NCBI GenBank assembly: GCA_903921725.1 | Contig: CAIXRA010000011.1 | Coordinates: 82,951 to 146,950 of the forward strand | DNA from: an uncultured Lentisphaerota bacterium | GTDB lineage: Bacteria; Verrucomicrobiota; Lentisphaeria; Oligosphaerales; CAITYL01 | Length of the DNA: 64,000 nucleotides | Direction of reading: 5' to 3' | Shown here: positions 47,017 to 57,111 of the stretch, piece by piece | How positions within the stretch are numbered: position 1 is the stretch's first letter | Layout: each line of letters begins with the position of its first letter | Notes under the pieces: model-generated | Databases searched by the model: none | Seen by the model: only the letters and a program-made list of their open reading frames with translations | What the model was told of the DNA's origin: nothing | Translations under genes and position numbers: made by a program

Positions 47017-50000
47017 AAAAGATCATGCTGTGCTCGTTGTCCGCGGTTCTGTTCGCCTGCTGCAGCATGCAGGCGGCGCCGCGCAGTGCGAAATGGACTC
47101 CGGCGCAGGCGGTGGCCTGGCAGGCGCAGCAACCATGGTACGTCGGCTGCAACTTCATCCCGTCCAACGCCATCAACCAGTTGGAGATGTGGCAGGCGGA
47201 CACCTTCGATCCCAAGACCATCGACCGCGAGCTGAAGCTGGCGCAGGGCGCCGGCATGAACTGCGTCCGTGTCTACCTGCATGATCTCGCCTACGAGCAG
47301 GATCCCGAGGGCTTTTTCAAGCGGGTCGACCAGTACCTGAAGATCGCCGACAAGCACAAGATCAAAACATTGTTGGTCATCTTTGACGACTGTTGGTTGC
47401 CCGAACCCAAGATCGGCAAGCAACCGGCCCCCGTCCCCAGCGTCCATAATTCCGGCTGGTTGAAAAGCCCGGGCGTCAAGGGCGTCAATGCGGTCGCGGC
47501 TGGCGATGCCGCCACCCGTAACCGCCTGGAAAAGTACGTCAAAGCCGTTATCTCCCGGTTTGGCCGGGATCCGCGCATCATGGGCTGGGATCTCTACAAC
47601 GAACCGGGTAACGGCCCGTCTGCCGCGGCGTCCAACGTCCTGCTAAAGCTGGTCTTCCAATGGGCGTGGGACGTGAATCCGGCGCAGCCGCTGACCAGCG
47701 GGATTTTCAGCGGCAATCCGATCAAGGCAACCCAGCTGGCCAATTCCGACATCATCACCTTCCACACCTATTCGTCTCCGGAAGCCACTGCCGGATTCAT
47801 GGACGCGCTGGCGAAGAAGTGCGACCGCCCGCCTTTTCTCTGCACGGAGTTCATGGCCCGGCCCGCGGGCAGTACCTTCCAGGGTTGCCTGCCGGTGTTC
47901 AAGCAGCGGAATGTAGGCGCGATGTGCTGGGGTCTGGTGCGCGGCAAGACCAACACCGTCTGGGGCTGGGGCACCAAGGAAGGCGCCCCGGAACCCAAGC
48001 TGTGGTTCCATGATGTATTCCTGCCCGATGGCACCCCCTACAAGCCGGAGGAGCTCACCGTCATCCGCGAGATCCAGAAAGCGCCCGCCAGGCATTTCTC
48101 CTGGAATTTTCGGCCGAAAACCGCGATGATTCTTCCCACCGCCGAAACGGGGCCGGTCATTTGGAAGTGGACGACATCGGCACCGGCGGCGGGCTGGGAG
48201 GCTCCCGTGTTCAATGACCAAGGCTGGCAACAGGGTAAGTCCGGCTTTGGCGGGGCCGACACTTCCGGCGCCGTCGTCGGGACGGAATGGAAGACCGCCG
48301 ACATCTGGTTGCGGCGCGAGTTTGAACTGCCGGCAGGGAAAGTGGAGTCGCTAGTGCTGCAGATGTTCCACGACGAGGATGCCGCAGTCTATCTCAACGG
48401 CCGGCTGGCGGCCAAGGTGGCCGGCTTCACGCTGGATTACGACAACTTCGCCATCCGGCCAGAGGCGCTTGCCGCCTTGAAGCCGGGCAAAAACACGATC
48501 GCCGTCCAGTGCCATCAGACAATCGGCGGGCAGTACATCGACGTCGGCCTGGCCAGTGCGGCCACCGGCCCGACAACCGTGACCGTGAGCAATACGGTCG
48601 CTGTCCCGCAACCGGTGAGCCCGCAATTGATCAGCGGCTTCCTCGAGCTGGCGTTCGGCCGTTCCGATCTCATCTCCGCCGAACTGCTTCTCGACCGTGG
48701 TTTTGAGATGTCCGATGCCAACACCCTTAACAGCGGCGGCGGCTGGTGTGTCCGTATCAAGCCCAAGCTGGAACTGGAAGACTGGTGGCATTCCGGTTAC
48801 GAGGAACACCGCTGGCGTCTGGTCAAGGCCGCGGATGACAAGACCTCGACGTTCAAGCGCCTCGGCGGCACCTGGCCGTCCGCCCCCAACGGCAAACTCT
48901 ATGCCTGCCTGGAAAACCGGTCGAAAACCGAACCCATCGCGCTGGCGCAGGACGGCGTTTGGGTCAATGCCAGAGTCAATTACGAATTCTCCGGCCTGCT
49001 CTGCGACGGGACGATGTTCAGCAACGTGCCGACCTCCGCCAAGCCGGTCCCGGTTCAGGTCAGTCTCTACCCAGAGAATCAGCTGGACGGCCAACCGCTC
49101 AGTACCGTGACGATCAACGTCGATGCCACCACCTGCCGGAAATTCGCCGCCACCTTGCCGGCGACCAACACCACCGGCCGCACCACCTTTGTCGTCAAGA
49201 TTCCAGCCGGCCGCAAGCTGGTCTGCGACATGCTGTCGCTGATGCCGGCCAACCATGTCGCCACCATCCGCAAAGAAGTTATTGAAGGGATGAAACAGGT
49301 TCCGGCCGCCGTCATCCGCTTTCCCGGCGGCTGCTTCGCCTCGACCTACCGCTGGCGCGACGGCATCGGTGACCGCGACACCCGGCCGGTCGACACCGCA
49401 CACTGGTGGAATTTCCCGATGCTCAACGACATTGGCACCGTTGAATTCCTCGCCATGTGCAAGGCGATCGGTTCGGAACCCATGCTGTGCGTGCCGGTGA
49501 TGTTCGACGATGCCTATGGTGCCGCCGACTGGGTTGCCTTCTGCAACACCGACAAGCATCCGCTGCATGCCAAAGCCGGAATCACTCGCGCGCCGATGAA
49601 GGTGACCTACTGGGAATTGGACAACGAGACCTACCGGCGGATGGATGCCATCACCTATGCCCGCCGCTGCGTCGAGTTCTCCCGCGCCATGAAAAAGGTC
49701 GATCCCGGAATCAAGATCATCATGAACTGCTACTGGATCTACCACGAAAAGCTGAAAGAAATGCTGGAAATAGCCGGCCCGGACATCGACCTGGTCAACA
49801 ACCGCGGCGGCAACATAGCCGAGTTGCGCGGCGATATCGCCGTCCTGGCCGAGTACAACGCCGCCCACAGGCGCAACATCACCCTCTGCCATTCGGAATA
49901 CCGGGCCAACAGCTACGATCTTCCGACCGAACCGCAGGCGGCCGATGCCACTGAGGCCGGGCTCAACATCCCCAAGAACAAGGACGCCAGGGACAGCAAC

Positions 50001-50537
50001 ATCGCCAAGGCCAGCCGCTGGTCCTATGGCCTGAGCGTCCTCTGCGACTTCCTGGAGTACCAGAATTTTGGAGGCGGCTTCCAGTTCGCCAATTTTACCG
50101 GCTACAACGATGGCTGGGGCGAAAGCATGATCAACTGCGCCAAGTCGAAAGTCTATCCATCCCCCACCGGCCAGGCATTCAACTTCCTGCGGCGTCAGCA
50201 GATGGCCTGGCCGCTGGTCTGCGATGTGGATAACGGCTCGCCGCTGCTGCGGACACAGGTTGCTTGGGATCTCAAGAAACAGACCCTCGTCCTGTTCGCC
50301 CTCAACCTGTCGAGCCAGCCGCGGACGATCACGTTCGACATCTCTGAAATCAACGGCAACGGCGCGCTCAGCAAAGTCGCCCAGGTCGAATCGCTTTCGG
50401 CGCCCGTTGCCAACGCCGTGGTCAAGGAGGATGCCCCCAGCCCAATTGTTGGGGAAACCGCCGAGATCAAGCACGATGGTAAAACCGTCACCGTCAAGCT
50501 CAAACCCTATTCGGCAACGGCGGTGCGTATAAAGTAA
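47013..50537 (+). CDS. Two-enzyme fusion: GH5-like domain plus GH51 alpha-L-arabinofuranosidase
   Basis: A 1174-residue exported protein (signal MKKIMLCSLSAVLFACCSMQA). Residues 30-350 are a clan GH-A barrel like GH5: acid/base candidate Glu197 (LYNEPG) and nucleophile candidate Glu279 (CTEFMARP). Residues about 360-530 form a jelly-roll as in GH2 (WLRREFELPAGKVESL...AAVYLNGRLAA). From about residue 535 to the end is a GH51 module: VIRFPGGCFASTYRWRDGIG, acid/base Glu872 in ELDNETYR and nucleophile Glu962 in CHSEYRA. Both catalytic pairs seem intact, so it is probably bifunctional. I know no named family with this architecture. GGAGG precedes the ATG. Confidence 0.85.
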   Translation: MKKIMLCSLSAVLFACCSMQAAPRSAKWTPAQAVAWQAQQPWYVGCNFIPSNAINQLEMWQADTFDPKTIDRELKLAQGAGMNCVRVYLHDLAYEQDPEGFFKRVDQYLKIADKHKIKTLLVIFDDCWLPEPKIGKQPAPVPSVHNSGWLKSPGVKGVNAVAAGDAATRNRLEKYVKAVISRFGRDPRIMGWDLYNEPGNGPSAAASNVLLKLVFQWAWDVNPAQPLTSGIFSGNPIKATQLANSDIITFHTYSSPEATAGFMDALAKKCDRPPFLCTEFMARPAGSTFQGCLPVFKQRNVGAMCWGLVRGKTNTVWGWGTKEGAPEPKLWFHDVFLPDGTPYKPEELTVIREIQKAPARHFSWNFRPKTAMILPTAETGPVIWKWTTSAPAAGWEAPVFNDQGWQQGKSGFGGADTSGAVVGTEWKTADIWLRREFELPAGKVESLVLQMFHDEDAAVYLNGRLAAKVAGFTLDYDNFAIRPEALAALKPGKNTIAVQCHQTIGGQYIDVGLASAATGPTTVTVSNTVAVPQPVSPQLISGFLELAFGRSDLISAELLLDRGFEMSDANTLNSGGGWCVRIKPKLELEDWWHSGYEEHRWRLVKAADDKTSTFKRLGGTWPSAPNGKLYACLENRSKTEPIALAQDGVWVNARVNYEFSGLLCDGTMFSNVPTSAKPVPVQVSLYPENQLDGQPLSTVTINVDATTCRKFAATLPATNTTGRTTFVVKIPAGRKLVCDMLSLMPANHVATIRKEVIEGMKQVPAAVIRFPGGCFASTYRWRDGIGDRDTRPVDTAHWWNFPMLNDIGTVEFLAMCKAIGSEPMLCVPVMFDDAYGAADWVAFCNTDKHPLHAKAGITRAPMKVTYWELDNETYRRMDAITYARRCVEFSRAMKKVDPGIKIIMNCYWIYHEKLKEMLEIAGPDIDLVNNRGGNIAELRGDIAVLAEYNAAHRRNITLCHSEYRANSYDLPTEPQAADATEAGLNIPKNKDARDSNIAKASRWSYGLSVLCDFLEYQNFGGGFQFANFTGYNDGWGESMINCAKSKVYPSPTGQAFNFLRRQQMAWPLVCDVDNGSPLLRTQVAWDLKKQTLVLFALNLSSQPRTITFDISEINGNGALSKVAQVESLSAPVANAVVKEDAPSPIVGETAEIKHDGKTVTVKLKPYSATAVRIK

Positions 50538-50651
50538 CTTCACGAATTGAGCCATTCCCTCGGTTATTCATCCTGGATTCCGATGGCTTTTACGACTCCA
50601 CTATGCTTGCCCAAGATTCGCATTGCTATTGTTTACGAAGGAACCGTCATC

Positions 50652-53255
50652 ATGAATTTCGCAGTTGCATTCAGCGCCATGACCGCAATGATCCTGCTGG
50701 CCGGCACCGCCGCGCCGGCCGCCCGGGCCGGAGTTGATTTCCCCGGGCCGAAACCCGGTTCCGCTAAGGCGACCGTCAAGGGCGGCATGGCGAAGCTGGA
50801 AAACGAGGTCATCTCGATGACCTGGAACATCAGCCGGGATGATCTTGTGCCGGGGATTCTGACCAACAAAATCACTGGAGAAAAATTCCCGCAGGGCGGA
50901 ACCCGGCTGTTCCAGCTGAGCACCAAAGAACCGGTCAAGGTTCCGGAGACCACGGCGCACCGGGTTGGCATCAGCCTGGGTGCCGACAAAGTCTATGTCT
51001 ATGCGGCCAAGGGCAATGGCGTGCCGATGCCGCTGGTGACTTTTCCCCGCGCCAAGTTTCCCGGTGCCCCCAAGCTGCTCCGGCTTGGCAAGCTCAATCT
51101 GAAGGCGCAGCCGGTTGACCATTATGATCCGGGCGTCGCCGGCACCTGCACGATCTCCAATCTGGTTGTGTCCGCGGCCGGTGCCGCCCCAGTCGCCATC
51201 CCGGCCACCGGCTGGATCACCCGCCAATCGACCCGGCCCGGCACCGCCGTTGAAGCCACCGCGGCGCAGATCCGCATTACCGCCGCCGCCAACTCCGCCG
51301 CCGCCGCTGAACGCGAGGTCCCGGCCGGCGCCACCGAATTCTTCGGCACGATCGACAAGCAGACCGATGCCGGCATGTCCTGGGGGCCGGCGCTGGCGCT
51401 GGTCTGGGAAGATGGAAAATTCATCCTGATCAGCCTCCGCGACGGCAAGGCCGCCGTCTTCAATGTGACCAGTCCCGCTGGCGAACAGATGCTGACCGCC
51501 AAGGCCAACCCCTATCCCGCCTTCGATCTCGCCTCCGGCAAGGATTTTAAGCTCGCCGGCCCCGTCACCGCCAGTCCACTCAAGGCCAATCCCAAGGGCA
51601 TCCGGGTGGCCGAGCGAATCGGCGGCCAGCAGTTGACCGCGACCTTCACGAACGCTAGGACCGGACTCTCGGTCCTCTGGCAGGCGGAACTGCGCGATGG
51701 CTCGAACTACCTCCGCCAGAATTTCTCCATTCAAACCGTCGGGCCAGCCGTGGCGCTCTATGGCGTCGAGCTTGCCGACCTCCGCGTTTCCGGCCTCGCC
51801 GCCGTCGGCACCTGCCCGGGCAGCCCGGTTGCCGGCCGCGGCTGTTTCTTCGGCCTCGAAATGCCGGGTGCCCTCAACCTGATCCAGCCCGACAGCGCCC
51901 GTATCGGACTCGAATGCAAACTCGAAGTCGCCGCACAACAGCCGTATGCCTTCGCCACCGTCGCCGGCGTCTGCCCGGATGGACAATTGCGCCGTGGCTT
52001 CCTCTTCTACATCGAACGCGAACGGGCCCGGCCCTCCGCCCCCTTCCTCCATTACAACTGCTGGTACGATCTCGGCTATGGCGTCAGCGAAAAGAGCATG
52101 CTTGATGTCGTCGCCCAGTTCGATGCCGAGCTGGTCCAGAAGCGCGGCGTCCCGGTGAAATCCTATCTGGTCGATGACGGCTGGGACAATCCAGGCAAGG
52201 GGCTGTGGATTGAGAACGAGCGGACCTTTCCCGAAGGGTTCCGTGGCATGAAGGCGAAAATGGACAAGACCGGTTCGCATCTCGGCATCTGGATCTCGCC
52301 GCTCGGCGGCTATGGCGGCGACAAGGAACGGACAGAGCACGCCCGCAAGATGGGGCTGATCCCCGCCGGCAGCGCCCTCGACCTGGCCCAGCCGGCCTAC
52401 AAGGCCTGGTTCCAGAACCGCTGCCTCCAGTTGATGCGCGAAGGCGGCGTCAATGCCTTCAAGTGGGACCGCGCCGGCAACGGCGTCAGCCCCCATTTCA
52501 TGGCATTGCTCGACATCGCCCGCAATCTCCGCCAGGAAAACCCGGAACTCTTTGTCAATGTCACCGTCGGCACCTGGCCATCACCGTTCTGGCTCAACCA
52601 CGTTGATTCCACCTGGCGCATCAGTGGCGGCGACGTTGGCTGGACCGGCAAGGGGCGCGATCCCGGCAACAAGTACGACCGCGAAACATGGCTGACCTAC
52701 CGCGACGGCCACTGCCGGCGAGCTTTCGTCGAGGTGGCGCCCCTCTATCCGCTTAACTCCGCCATGCACCACGGCATCGTTCATGGCCGCGATTTCCAGG
52801 GCGGTTCCATCGGCAAGAGCAACCCGCCCGACTTGAAAAACGAGGCCCGCTCCTACTTCGGCAACGGCGCCAGCCTCCAGGAACTCTACCTGACCCCGTC
52901 GATGATGACTCCTGATTCCTGGGACAAGGTCGCCGAGGCGGCCAAATGGGGTGCCGCCCACGCCGGGATCCTGGTCGATTCGCACTGGGTCGGCGGCGAT
53001 CCGCTCAAGCTCGAACCCTATGGCTACGCCGCCTGGTCGCCCCAAGGTGCGACCCTCACCCTCCGCAATCCCTCGGACAAACCGCAGGAGATCAGCCTCG
53101 ATGCCGCCACCGTCTTCGAGCTCCCGGCCAAGGCCCTGCAAACGTACAAGCTCAAGGCCGCCTACGCCGACCAGCGCGTCAAAGCCCTTACCCTCAACGC
53201 CGGCAAACCCGAGAAACTCACACTCGAACCTTTCGAGGTACTGGTCTTCGACTGA
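50652..53255 (+). CDS. GH36-like alpha-galactosidase, exported
   Basis: An 867-residue protein with a signal peptide (FSAMTAMILLAGTAAPAARA). An N-terminal beta domain is followed by a TIM barrel with VKSYLVDDGWDNPG, HLGIWISPLGGYG and the nucleophile site FKWDRAGNG (Asp606); the candidate acid/base Asp is in ISGGDVGW. A C-terminal beta-sandwich ends the protein. The closest family by eye is GH36 (melibiase), though the substrate could be another alpha-galactoside-like glycan. The ATG at 50652 has GAAGGA 9 nt upstream; the earlier frame from 50547 is not needed. 114 bp after the fusion gene. Confidence 0.85.
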   Translation: MNFAVAFSAMTAMILLAGTAAPAARAGVDFPGPKPGSAKATVKGGMAKLENEVISMTWNISRDDLVPGILTNKITGEKFPQGGTRLFQLSTKEPVKVPETTAHRVGISLGADKVYVYAAKGNGVPMPLVTFPRAKFPGAPKLLRLGKLNLKAQPVDHYDPGVAGTCTISNLVVSAAGAAPVAIPATGWITRQSTRPGTAVEATAAQIRITAAANSAAAAEREVPAGATEFFGTIDKQTDAGMSWGPALALVWEDGKFILISLRDGKAAVFNVTSPAGEQMLTAKANPYPAFDLASGKDFKLAGPVTASPLKANPKGIRVAERIGGQQLTATFTNARTGLSVLWQAELRDGSNYLRQNFSIQTVGPAVALYGVELADLRVSGLAAVGTCPGSPVAGRGCFFGLEMPGALNLIQPDSARIGLECKLEVAAQQPYAFATVAGVCPDGQLRRGFLFYIERERARPSAPFLHYNCWYDLGYGVSEKSMLDVVAQFDAELVQKRGVPVKSYLVDDGWDNPGKGLWIENERTFPEGFRGMKAKMDKTGSHLGIWISPLGGYGGDKERTEHARKMGLIPAGSALDLAQPAYKAWFQNRCLQLMREGGVNAFKWDRAGNGVSPHFMALLDIARNLRQENPELFVNVTVGTWPSPFWLNHVDSTWRISGGDVGWTGKGRDPGNKYDRETWLTYRDGHCRRAFVEVAPLYPLNSAMHHGIVHGRDFQGGSIGKSNPPDLKNEARSYFGNGASLQELYLTPSMMTPDSWDKVAEAAKWGAAHAGILVDSHWVGGDPLKLEPYGYAAWSPQGATLTLRNPSDKPQEISLDAATVFELPAKALQTYKLKAAYADQRVKALTLNAGKPEKLTLEPFEVLVFD

Positions 53256-53386
53256 CCTCGGAATGACCGCCTTGCCCGCAGGAAAACCCCGAAGAACCGG
53301 AAAATGACTTGGCGCCGTTCGGCTCCGCACCGGCGGCGGCGTTTCGCGGCGGAAAGAACAATGCCGGCCAGCCAGCAAGGATCATC

Positions 53387-53905
53387 ATGAATCGGGCGCA
53401 GAACATCTTTGGCATCGGATTCATCGTCTTGGTCGATTGTGCCGGACAGAATTCGCCTCCCACTTCTCCGGCAGGGACGGGCGTTTTCGACCGCCAAACC
53501 GGTAATCCGTTCATTCCCGGGTACACGGCAGACGGTAGCATCTTCTTCGATGATGCCAGGCAGGCATTCTACCTCTATGGCACCAATGATGGCAATTTCT
53601 ATCCGAACGTGTGGCCAACGCAAGTGTGGTATTCGAAGGATTTCAAGGATTGGCGGCACCAGGAAAACAAATTGCCGGCGAAATGGTTTAAATCGCCTAA
53701 CCGTCCCGGTGAATCAGAGGTTTGGGCACCGAGTATTTTTCGGTATCCCAAAAACGGCAAATACTACATCGCCTATTCCATTCATGGCCAGACCTTTGTC
53801 GCGGTAGCCGATTCGCCGGTCGGTCCTTGGCAAGATGCCAATTTGCAGGCGCCAGACACGCCGCTGCTCTGCGAAACGAACCTGTGCGGTGAAAAAGAAG
53901 TTTAA
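53387..53905 (+). pseudogene. N-terminal fragment of a GH43-type glycosidase
   Basis: 172 residues with a weak export signal (FGIGFIVLVDCAG), then the first blades of a five-bladed propeller: PGYTADGSIFFDDARQAFYLYGTNDG with the catalytic Asp, EVWAPSIFRYPKNGKYYIAYSI, and VAVADSPVGPWQDA. GH43 enzymes need about 300 residues, including the Glu acid further on; here the frame stops after about half. No continuation is seen in any frame of the next 160 bp, so the 3' half was deleted. AAGGA lies 7 nt before the ATG. Confidence 0.75.
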
Positions 53906-54066
53906 GGACGCAGCCCCGGTCCGGCGCTGAACGAGTCTGGGCTGTCGTGTGGTAGGGGATAAGGTGTTGTAATAAAAAATGACCGGCTATGCAATAATGT
54001 TGAGAGCTGAACGTTAATCTCCAAGTGTTTATGAATAATTCGGATTGAAAGTGAGAGGGATAAAAA

Positions 54067-55515
54067 ATGAGGAAGATCACATCTTTTGTCATTGCCGACC
54101 TGCTACTGGCCCCGCTGGCCGGGCTCCACGCCGCCGATTTACCAAAGGCTAACAAGCCCAACATTCTTTTCATCATGACCGACCAGCAGACTGCCAACGC
54201 GCTCAGCTGCGCGGGGAACCCGTATGTGAAGACGCCGAACCTCGACCGGTTGGCGGCGCGCGGGGTGCGCTTCACGCAATCATATGCGTCCAATCCCCTG
54301 TGCGTGCCGTCACGCGCCGGCCTCTTTTCGTCGCGGATGCCGCATGAGTTGGGGATTTACGGCAACACGATGGATGCCGTGCTGTCCACCAAAGGCGTCC
54401 CGACGATGGGCGAACTTTTCCAGTCCGCTGGTTACGAAACCGCCTACACCGGCAAATGGCATGTCCATGAAGCGTTCCCCGCGTATAAGGGCAAGCCCAT
54501 TCCCGGGTTCACCGTTTTGCCGCAGGGAGGCAAAGATCCAAGGCAGGGTGACAAAAAAACGGAGGAAAAGGCCCCGCAGTGCGATCCCTACACCGCCGAA
54601 GCGGCCATCAAGTTTCTTCAGCAGCCGCACTCCAAGCCGTTCCTGCTCGTCGTTTCGCTGCTGAACCCGCACGACATTTGCGAGTTTGACAGTTATGCAG
54701 GGTTCCAAAAAACAGTGCCCGCTGATCCGGCGCAGCTGCCGCCGCCTCGCCCCAATCTGCGTGACACCGGCAGGCTGCCATCGGAACTGCAATCTGAACT
54801 GCAAAAAGGCAAAAAGAAAAAAAGCGAGTGGACCGAACTGCAATGGCGCCAATACCTTTTCGTTTACTACCGGCTCGTGGAGTCATCCGACCGGCTGATC
54901 GGTCAGGTGTTGGATGCGTTGAACCAAGCCGGTTTGAGTTCCAACACGGTTGTCGTGTTCACCTCTGATCATGGCGAGATGATGGGCTCGCACGGGCTGA
55001 TTCATAAACAAAAACTTTATGACGAATCCGTCGCCGTGCCCCTGATTGTTGCGCTGCCTGCCGGCGTGCCGGGAGTGGACAAACAACACCTTGTCAGCGG
55101 GCTTGACCTGATGCCGACCTTCCTCGACTACGCCGGCATCGCCGCTCCGGCATCGCTGGAAGGGCGGAGCCTGCGGCCGCTGGTGGAAGGGAAAACCGTG
55201 AGGTGGCGCGAATTTGTCGTCTCGGAAACCTTTGGCCCCGAAGCGCGCATGATCCGCACCGGCCGCTACAAATACATCAGCTTCGCGCAGGGTGAAAACA
55301 GCGAACAGTTTTTCGACATGGAGAAGGATTCCGGCGAGATGAAGAACCTAATTGACAACCCTGCGCTTGCCGGGGAAGTGGCGCGGCATCGCCTGCTCCT
55401 TCAGGAATGGATGCAAACCACCAAGGACGTTGCCGGCAAGGGATCGCAGGAATTGGATAAAATCAAGAACCGGGAGAAGGGCAAGGCCAAGAACAAGAAG
55501 AATGCCAATGAATAA
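54067..55515 (+). CDS. Sulfatase 1 (formylglycine type)
   Basis: A 482-residue arylsulfatase-superfamily enzyme with a signal peptide. Metal-binding FIMTDQQTANALSCAG (as in DDQ-type sulfatases, Asp in TDQQ), the formylglycine motif CVPSR at residues 79-83 (Cys79 must be oxidised by an anaerobic sulfatase-maturating or FGE enzyme not found here), GKWH, and SDHGEMMG. It removes sulfate esters from a polysaccharide. The tail is Lys-rich and ends ...KNKKNANE. Confidence 0.93.
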   Translation: MRKITSFVIADLLLAPLAGLHAADLPKANKPNILFIMTDQQTANALSCAGNPYVKTPNLDRLAARGVRFTQSYASNPLCVPSRAGLFSSRMPHELGIYGNTMDAVLSTKGVPTMGELFQSAGYETAYTGKWHVHEAFPAYKGKPIPGFTVLPQGGKDPRQGDKKTEEKAPQCDPYTAEAAIKFLQQPHSKPFLLVVSLLNPHDICEFDSYAGFQKTVPADPAQLPPPRPNLRDTGRLPSELQSELQKGKKKKSEWTELQWRQYLFVYYRLVESSDRLIGQVLDALNQAGLSSNTVVVFTSDHGEMMGSHGLIHKQKLYDESVAVPLIVALPAGVPGVDKQHLVSGLDLMPTFLDYAGIAAPASLEGRSLRPLVEGKTVRWREFVVSETFGPEARMIRTGRYKYISFAQGENSEQFFDMEKDSGEMKNLIDNPALAGEVARHRLLLQEWMQTTKDVAGKGSQELDKIKNREKGKAKNKKNANE

Positions 55516-55586
55516 TGAATAGCCGCCCGAACGTCTGACAACAACCAAAGCATAACCCAAAAATAGAAACATCGGGAAAACGGCGC

Positions 55587-57083
55587 ATGAAAAAAATCAC
55601 CCCAAAAGTTTTTGCATTCACCACCCTCATCGCCCTGATACTGGCTCTGCCGACAACGCTGTGCGCCGCTGAGGCGGCATCTGCGGCGACCCCGGCAAGC
55701 GCTCCTGCTTATCGCGCCGACTGGCGCTGGGTTCATGGTGCGGTGTTTCTCCCGACCAATGCGGTCAATCCGGCCCAGCATTGGGATGAGTACGACCCGG
55801 TCATCAACGACCGCGAACTTCACTATGCCTCGATCTATGGCATCAACTGCGTCCGGGTTTATTTGCACTACTTCATCTACCTGAAGAAGAAGGAAGCCTT
55901 GCTCAGCCATATCGAGGATTTCCTGACCCGCGCCGACAAATATGGGATCAAGGTGGATTTCGTCTTCTTCGACGACTGCCATCACGAACCAACGAAGGAT
56001 ATTCTCAAAGCCAACTACCAGTATCCAAACCCCATCTTCGGGGTCCACAACAGCCGCTGGCTCCTCTGCCCTGGCCAGGATGCGCTTGACCATTACGCGG
56101 AGCACCGCGAGCGCCTAAAGGGCTATGTCCAGGATGTCGTGAAAGCCCACGCCAACGACCCCCGGATCGTCCTCTGGGAAACCTACAATGAGCCACACCC
56201 CAAGACGCCGGGCATCCGGAATCTGCTCAAGGACTCCCAGCAGTGGATTCACGAGACAGGCAGCAAGATTCCGGTCTCGGCGACTGGCGAACCCCCGAAG
56301 TCGGCCAATGCCCAATGCGGGGATGCCTACTCCGACGTCCTCACCTGGCACGCCTACAGCAGTTCTGAGCTCCGCTACCCCAAAGACCCCATTCACACAT
56401 TGAACACCGAGTGCTTGGGCCGCAAGAAACAATCGGTTCCTGGCCTGATTGAAAATTTCAAAGACAAGACCGGCTTCATGGTCTGGGAATACGGCATCGG
56501 CCGGGACAACTGCCGGTTTTACTGGGGTGAGACGCCCGAGAAACCTGCGGCCGACGAACCCGACAAGCCCCTGCATGGCCTTGTCTATGCCGACGGCCAC
56601 CCCTGGGCCACCGATGACATCAAGGCCTGGCTGGGCGAGGAGGCCTACGCCAAGCTGCCGGTCTTCCATGTGGCCTATTTCCGGGATACCGTTTTCGCCG
56701 CCCTGGCCAAGGAGTCGATCACTCCCGCGATTGATTTCGATCTTCCGGATGAAATTGGTATCGGGTCTCCCGACACCTCAGTCCACCTGGCCAAGGATTA
56801 CTATTCGATCCGCTGGACAGGTGAGATCGAATCGCCGGCATCGGGCACGGCCACGCTCTTTGTGAAGAGCGATGGCGCCGTCAAGGTGACGATCGATGGA
56901 CATCCGGTGATTGCGAAGGGAAAAGGGGCCGGTGATTCCGATGGCACCGTGGCGCTCACGGCGGGCCGGCGCGCCAAGATCACCGTCGAGTACATCCATG
57001 AGACCGGCCCGGCCAGCATCCACCTCGAATGGATTCCGCCAACGGGAAAACGGCAGATTCTCTTCCCCGTCAGCCATCCCTGA
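55587..57083 (+). CDS. GH5-like glycosidase with C-terminal PA14-like domain
   Basis: A 498-residue exported protein (signal VFAFTTLIALILALPTTLCAAEA). The barrel closely resembles the N-terminal domain of the fusion protein at 47013: HGAVFLPTNAVN/YVGCNFIPSNAIN, INCVRVYLHYF/MNCVRVYLHDL, FDDC. Candidate catalytic residues are Glu202 (TYNEPH) and Glu301 (MVWEYG). Residues about 410-495 look like a PA14-type sugar-binding domain (IRWTGEIESPASGTATLFVKSDGAVKVTIDG). Sits between two sulfatase genes. Confidence 0.85.
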   Translation: MKKITPKVFAFTTLIALILALPTTLCAAEAASAATPASAPAYRADWRWVHGAVFLPTNAVNPAQHWDEYDPVINDRELHYASIYGINCVRVYLHYFIYLKKKEALLSHIEDFLTRADKYGIKVDFVFFDDCHHEPTKDILKANYQYPNPIFGVHNSRWLLCPGQDALDHYAEHRERLKGYVQDVVKAHANDPRIVLWETYNEPHPKTPGIRNLLKDSQQWIHETGSKIPVSATGEPPKSANAQCGDAYSDVLTWHAYSSSELRYPKDPIHTLNTECLGRKKQSVPGLIENFKDKTGFMVWEYGIGRDNCRFYWGETPEKPAADEPDKPLHGLVYADGHPWATDDIKAWLGEEAYAKLPVFHVAYFRDTVFAALAKESITPAIDFDLPDEIGIGSPDTSVHLAKDYYSIRWTGEIESPASGTATLFVKSDGAVKVTIDGHPVIAKGKGAGDSDGTVALTAGRRAKITVEYIHETGPASIHLEWIPPTGKRQILFPVSHP

Positions 57084-57111
57084 CCCTGCTTGAAAAAAGA
57101 ATCCAAGCGAC

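Noticed and set aside
48351..50555. 734-codon minus-strand frame opposite the GH5-like/GH51 fusion
   Set aside because: Shadow; the + strand has two sets of catalytic residues.
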